NCBI GenBank assembly: GCA_021809495.1
Contig: JAKAZI010000001.1
Location: 1-64,000, forward strand
Direction: 5' to 3'
Length of the DNA stretch: 64,000 nucleotides
Source of the DNA: Actinomycetes bacterium
GTDB lineage: Bacteria > Actinomycetota > Acidimicrobiia > Acidimicrobiales > RAAP-2
Shown: positions 60,644 through 64,000 of the stretch, one piece after another
Position numbering within the stretch: the stretch's first letter is position 1
Layout of the letters: the number at the start of each line of letters is the position of its first letter
The notes under the pieces: model-generated
Told to the model about the DNA's origin: nothing
The model's database searches: none
Seen by the model: the letters and a program-made list of their open reading frames with translations, nothing else
Translations under genes and position numbers: made by a program

Positions 60644-61308
60644 TCGCGCTCGCGATCGAGACCGCGACGACGGCCTGCTCGATCGGACTGGTCGACGGGA
60701 GTCGACGCGAGGCGCGCCTGCTCGCTTCGGATCGACGACACGTCGAGGTCCTCGCCCCGGGCATCCAGGCGCTGCTCGCCGACTGCTCGCTTCGCGCGAG
60801 CGACCTCGAGCGGGTGGTGGTGGACCGGGGCCCCGGCCTGTTCACCGGACTGCGCGTCGGCCTCGCGACGGCGCTCGCGCTCGCCGACGCGACGGGCGCC
60901 GGACTCGTCGGGGTCACCTCGCTCGAGCTGCTCGCGCACGGCGCGCACGGCGATGGCGTTCGCGGGCGTTTCGTCGCCGTGGTCGACGGCCGGCGCGGTG
61001 AGGTCTTCACCCAGAGCTTCGAGCTCGGCGACGAGGTCGCCGCCCTCGGCGCCGCGGCGGTCGAGCGACCACGCGACGTCGTGATCGCCTGGGCGACCAA
61101 CGGCGTTCGCGTCACCTTCGCCGGCGACGGGGTGGCGCGCTACGCGAGCGACTTCGACGCCGTGCCCAACGGCACCGTGCACCCGCTGCTCGTGCCGCCG
61201 GTCCTCGCCGCGCTCGAACTCGCCGGGCGCGAGCCGGGCCCGGTCGCGCCGCTCTACCTGCGCGAGGCCGACGCGGTCGCGAACTTCGTCACGCGAGACG
61301 GCGCGTGA
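60631..61308 (+). CDS. tsaB: tRNA t6A biosynthesis protein TsaB
   Basis: Inactive paralogue of TsaD that scaffolds the t6A complex. The 225-residue product begins MGVVIALAIETATTACSIGL and has the actin-like fold pattern GPGLFTGLRVGLATA. It starts at GTG and lies between tsaE and rimI, with overlaps on both sides. Confidence 0.94.
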   Translation: MGVVIALAIETATTACSIGLVDGSRREARLLASDRRHVEVLAPGIQALLADCSLRASDLERVVVDRGPGLFTGLRVGLATALALADATGAGLVGVTSLELLAHGAHGDGVRGRFVAVVDGRRGEVFTQSFELGDEVAALGAAAVERPRDVVIAWATNGVRVTFAGDGVARYASDFDAVPNGTVHPLLVPPVLAALELAGREPGPVAPLYLREADAVANFVTRDGA

Positions 61309-61799
61309 ACGATCGCCCGACGACCTGGACGATCCGTCTCGCCGAGCGCCGCGACGTGCCGGCGCTGCTCGAGATCGAAGAGGCGCAGTTCCCCGAGCCG
61401 TGGTCGCGCGGGATGCTGCTCGACGAACTCGCCAACGTCGCCACCCGCCGCTACACCGTCGCCGTCGAGGCCGGCGTCGTGCTCGGCTACCTCGGGGTGA
61501 TGTTCGTGCTCGACGAGCTGCACGTCAACACCATCGGGGTTCGCCGCGAGTTCGAGGGCCGCGGCGTCGCCTCGTCACTGCTCGACGAAGCCTGGGGCGA
61601 CGCGGCCGCGCGCGGGATCACGCGCGCGACGCTCGAGGTCGCGGTCTCCAACAAGCGCGCCCAGGCCCTCTACGCGCGCTACGGCTTCGCGCCGGTCGGC
61701 GTGCGCAAGAACTACTACGAGAAGAGCCACGAGGACGCCCTGGTGCTCTGGGCGGACCTGGAGGTCCCCGGGGGGATCGGACCTACGCTGGAACCGTGA
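61305..61799 (+). CDS. rimI: Ribosomal-protein-alanine N-acetyltransferase
   Basis: GNAT enzyme that acetylates the N-terminus of S18 and related substrates. The 164-residue product has the acetyl-CoA loop VRREFEGRGVASSLL and NKRAQALYARYGFAPVGVRKNYY, typical of RimI. It starts at GTG and overlaps both tsaB and tsaD by 4 bp, as in the standard tsaB-rimI-tsaD cluster. Confidence 0.94.
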   Translation: MNDRPTTWTIRLAERRDVPALLEIEEAQFPEPWSRGMLLDELANVATRRYTVAVEAGVVLGYLGVMFVLDELHVNTIGVRREFEGRGVASSLLDEAWGDAAARGITRATLEVAVSNKRAQALYARYGFAPVGVRKNYYEKSHEDALVLWADLEVPGGIGPTLEP

Positions 61800-62806
61800 G
61801 CGTCGTGCTGGGCATCGAGACGAGTTGCGACGAGACCGCGGCCGCGGTCGTAGACGACGCGTGGCGGGTGCGCAGCTCGGTCGTCGAGTCCTCGATCGAC
61901 CAGCATCGTGACTTCGGTGGCGTGGTGCCCGAGCTCGCGGGGCGCGCCCACGTCGCCACGATCGTCCCGGTCGTGCGCGCCGCGCTCGAGTCGGCCGGGC
62001 TCGACGTGCGCCACCCGGCCATCGACGCCGTCGCGGTGACCGCGGGTCCCGGGCTCATCGGCTCGCTGCTCGTGGGCCTCGCCGCGGCGAAGGCCTACGC
62101 GCTCAGCTGGGACGTGCCCCTCGTGACCGTGAACCACCTCGAGGGCCACCTGTTCGCGCCCCTGCTCGAGACGCCCGACCTCGCCTGGCCGGTGTTGACG
62201 CTGCTCGTCTCGGGCGGGCACACGATGCTCGTCTACCAGCGCGGTCCCGGCGACCACGAGGTGATCGGCGAGACGATCGACGACGCGGCGGGCGAGGCCT
62301 ACGACAAGATCGCGCGCTGGCTCGGACTCGGCTACCCCGGGGGTCCGCCCATCGACCGACTCGCCGGGGACGGGGACCCGACCTCGCTGCGACTGCCGGT
62401 CTCGATGACCGGCGACGACCTCGACTTCTCGTTCTCGGGCCTCAAGTCCGCCGTCGTGCGCGCGGGCGAGAAGCGCCCCGATCTCGTCGTGGCCGACGTC
62501 GCGGCCGCCTTCCAGGGCGCCGCCGTCGAGCAGTTGACCCGCAAGCTGCGCCGCGCCCTCGAGCGCTACGACGTCGCGGGGGTCGCGATCGCCGGCGGGG
62601 TCGCCGCGAACTCGGCGCTGCGCGCCGCGGTCGCCCAGATCGCGAAGGACGCGGGCATCGCCGCCCACGTGCCGAGCCTCGCCATGTGCACCGACAACGC
62701 CGCCATGATCGCGGCCGCCGGGCTCGCGCGCTTCGGCCGGGGTCACGTGAGCCCACTTGACGTCTCGGCCGATCCCAACTGGGCGCTCGCCGACGTGAGG
62801 CCGTGA
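61796..62806 (+). CDS. tsaD: tRNA N6-adenosine threonylcarbamoyltransferase TsaD
   Basis: Transfers the threonylcarbamoyl group to A37 of ANN-decoding tRNAs. The 336-residue product has GIETSCDETAAAVV at the start, the metal motif H114-x-E-G-H118, and the ATP-binding GGVAANSALR near 265. The GTG at 61796 is chosen because it directly precedes the conserved start. The tsaC step is not in this window. Confidence 0.96.
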   Translation: MSVVLGIETSCDETAAAVVDDAWRVRSSVVESSIDQHRDFGGVVPELAGRAHVATIVPVVRAALESAGLDVRHPAIDAVAVTAGPGLIGSLLVGLAAAKAYALSWDVPLVTVNHLEGHLFAPLLETPDLAWPVLTLLVSGGHTMLVYQRGPGDHEVIGETIDDAAGEAYDKIARWLGLGYPGGPPIDRLAGDGDPTSLRLPVSMTGDDLDFSFSGLKSAVVRAGEKRPDLVVADVAAAFQGAAVEQLTRKLRRALERYDVAGVAIAGGVAANSALRAAVAQIAKDAGIAAHVPSLAMCTDNAAMIAAAGLARFGRGHVSPLDVSADPNWALADVRP

Positions 62807-63411
62807 TGGCGCGCTGGGTGGCCCTCGACGAAGGCGACTGCGACCGCGACCCGATGGTCCAGTTCGCGCGCTGGTTCGACGAGGGGTCGGTCATGGTCGA
62901 CCGCGAAGCGGTCGCGCTCGTCACCGCGAGCGCCGACGGACGTCCGAGCGCGCGCATGGTGCTGCTGCGCCACCTCGACGCGACCTCGATCGGGTGGTAC
63001 ACGAACTACGAGAGCGTCAAGGGCCGCCAGCTCGCCGAGAATCCCCACGCCGCGATCCTCTGGTACTGCGAGCCCCTCGGCCGCCAGGTGCGCTTCGAGG
63101 GGCTCGTTGCACCGATGAGCGACGCCGAGTCCGACGTGTACTTCGCCCAGCGACCCCGCGGCCACCAGATCGGCGCCCACGCGAGCCGCCAGAGCGAACC
63201 GCTCGCGAGCCGCGCGGCGCTCGAAGCACGCGTGGCGGAGCTCGAAGCGAGCTACGCGGGCCGCGACGTCGCGCGCCCCGCGCACTGGGGCGGCTACCGG
63301 CTCACCCCGACGTTCGTCGAGTTCTTCCAGCAGCGCGCCGACCGGCTCCACGACCGGCTCTGGTACACCGCGACGCCCGACGGGTGGCGCATCGAGCGCC
63401 ACTACCCCTAG
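62806..63411 (+). CDS. pdxH: Pyridoxamine 5'-phosphate oxidase
   Basis: FMN enzyme that oxidises pyridoxine or pyridoxamine 5'-phosphate to PLP, the cofactor of the nearby alanine racemase. The 201-residue product has the phosphate-binding pattern RPSARMVLLRHLD, GRQVRFEG and the C-terminal GWRIERHYP. A GTG at 62803 overlapping the tsaD stop would add one residue and is an equal alternative start. Confidence 0.93.
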   Translation: MARWVALDEGDCDRDPMVQFARWFDEGSVMVDREAVALVTASADGRPSARMVLLRHLDATSIGWYTNYESVKGRQLAENPHAAILWYCEPLGRQVRFEGLVAPMSDAESDVYFAQRPRGHQIGAHASRQSEPLASRAALEARVAELEASYAGRDVARPAHWGGYRLTPTFVEFFQQRADRLHDRLWYTATPDGWRIERHYP

Positions 63412-63424
63412 CGCGCCGCGCTCG

Positions 63425-64000
63425 TCACTCGAGGACGTCGCTCGTCACCCGGTGATCGCTCACCGCGCGTAGCGCGAGGGCGCCGAAGATGAGTGCCGCC
63501 GCGAGCGAGGCGAGTCCCCCCATCCGGTAGACGCTGCGCGGGGCGAGCAGTCCGAGGGCGGCGCCACCGAGGAGGAAGGCCCCGACCTGGGCCGACTGGG
63601 TGAGCGCGTTCACCGCCGCGAAGGCCCGCCCGCGCAGTGCCTCGGGGGTTCGCAGCGTGAAGAGGGTCATCGCCGCCACGTTCACGATCCCCACCGCGAG
63701 GCCCGCGATCGCCATGAAGGGGTAGATCTCGCCCACGTCGGTGACGAAGCTCACCCCCGACACCGACAGACCCGCGAGCACGACCATCAGCATGAGGCGT
63801 CGCACGAGCGGGTAGATCTCGTGGCTCTGGCGTCCGGCGAGAACTGAACCGACGATCGTCCCGGCGCCGAAGGCCGCGCCGAGCGCGCCGTAGTCGAGCG
63901 GCGTGCCGTGCAGGGTGCGGATCACGAAGAAGACCTCCGCGACGTTCACCATGCCGAGCGCGAGCAAGAAGACGAAGAAGTCGAGCACGACCGGCGCGAG
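63425..64000 (-). CDS. MFS transporter, partial (C-terminal part)
   Basis: The reading frame runs off the right edge, and only the C-terminal 192 or so residues are visible. They form about six hydrophobic segments, consistent with the second half of a major facilitator. The loop TLRTPEALRGRAFAAVNALTQ is the type seen in the MFS_3/enterobactin exporter-like group. A GTG at 63988 could be mistaken for a start but lies inside a membrane segment. Substrate unknown. It converges on pdxH with 13 bp between stops. Confidence 0.8.
   Translation of the reverse strand, partial: LAPVVLDFFVFLLALGMVNVAEVFFVIRTLHGTPLDYGALGAAFGAGTIVGSVLAGRQSHEIYPLVRRLMLMVVLAGLSVSGVSFVTDVGEIYPFMAIAGLAVGIVNVAAMTLFTLRTPEALRGRAFAAVNALTQSAQVGAFLLGGAALGLLAPRSVYRMGGLASLAAALIFGALALRAVSDHRVTSDVLE

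Overview
The window is a gene-dense, very GC-rich bacterial chromosome segment with GTG/TTG starts common, many genes overlapping by 1-4 bp, and the core transcription-translation clusters. Gene order (tRNA-rpmG-secE-nusG-rplKAJL-rpoBC, rpsLG-fusA-tuf-rpsJ, rplC...map, infA-rpmJ-rpsMKD-rpoA-rplQ-truA, rplM-rpsI-glmM-glmS-acpS-alr-tsaE-tsaB-rimI-tsaD), a DevR/DevS-like two-component system, an MptB-like mannosyltransferase and several apparently leaderless genes point to an actinobacterium. The long tails on S3 and L22 and the sulfide-oxidation cassette fit the class Acidimicrobiia best, possibly an acidophilic Fe/S oxidiser; this placement is inference, not proof.

Layout. 1-12.2 kb: mixed housekeeping genes (FKBP, lysC-asd, PhoU-like, rmuC, citrate synthase, tesB, GtrA-like, yajQ, tRNA-Tyr, mptB-like, GNAT). 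12.2-24.3 kb: tRNA-Thr/Met/Trp, rpmG, secE-nusG, rplKA, an L10-type leader, rplJL, a strong terminator hairpin, then two candidate promoters and rpoBC. 24.3-41.1 kb: str operon with tuf and rpsJ, a terminator, then a separately led rplC-to-map operon. 41.1-44.0 kb: an antisense four-gene block (metal/cobalamin-type binding protein, DevR-like regulator, DevS-like GAF kinase, small flavin-binding-type protein). 44.0-48.2 kb: infA (apparently starting at CTG behind a two-hairpin leader) through truA. 48.2-52.0 kb: a five-gene sulfur cassette (HTH-PocR regulator, sulfide:quinone oxidoreductase, DUF1641 protein, TusE/DsrC-like, DsrE2-like) and then an M13 peptidase, both lying between truA and rplM. 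54.1-64 kb: rplM-rpsI, peptidoglycan precursor genes, the t6A tRNA-modification set, pdxH, and an MFS transporter cut by the right edge.

How it may fit together. Most of the window builds the ribosome, RNA polymerase and cell-wall precursors. The two non-core insertions may be functionally linked. The DevS-like kinase keeps the histidine-containing motif that binds heme in mycobacterial DosS. A sequence matching the DosR-box core GGGNC-N4-GNCCC lies 43.5 bp upstream of the predicted start of the sulfur operon, and a weaker match lies at the same distance upstream of the two-component operon. This suggests redox or oxygen control of sulfide oxidation, which is a hypothesis. A second general signal is a TANNNT hexamer 6-7 bp upstream of about a dozen start codons that have no obvious Shine-Dalgarno, the signature of leaderless transcripts.
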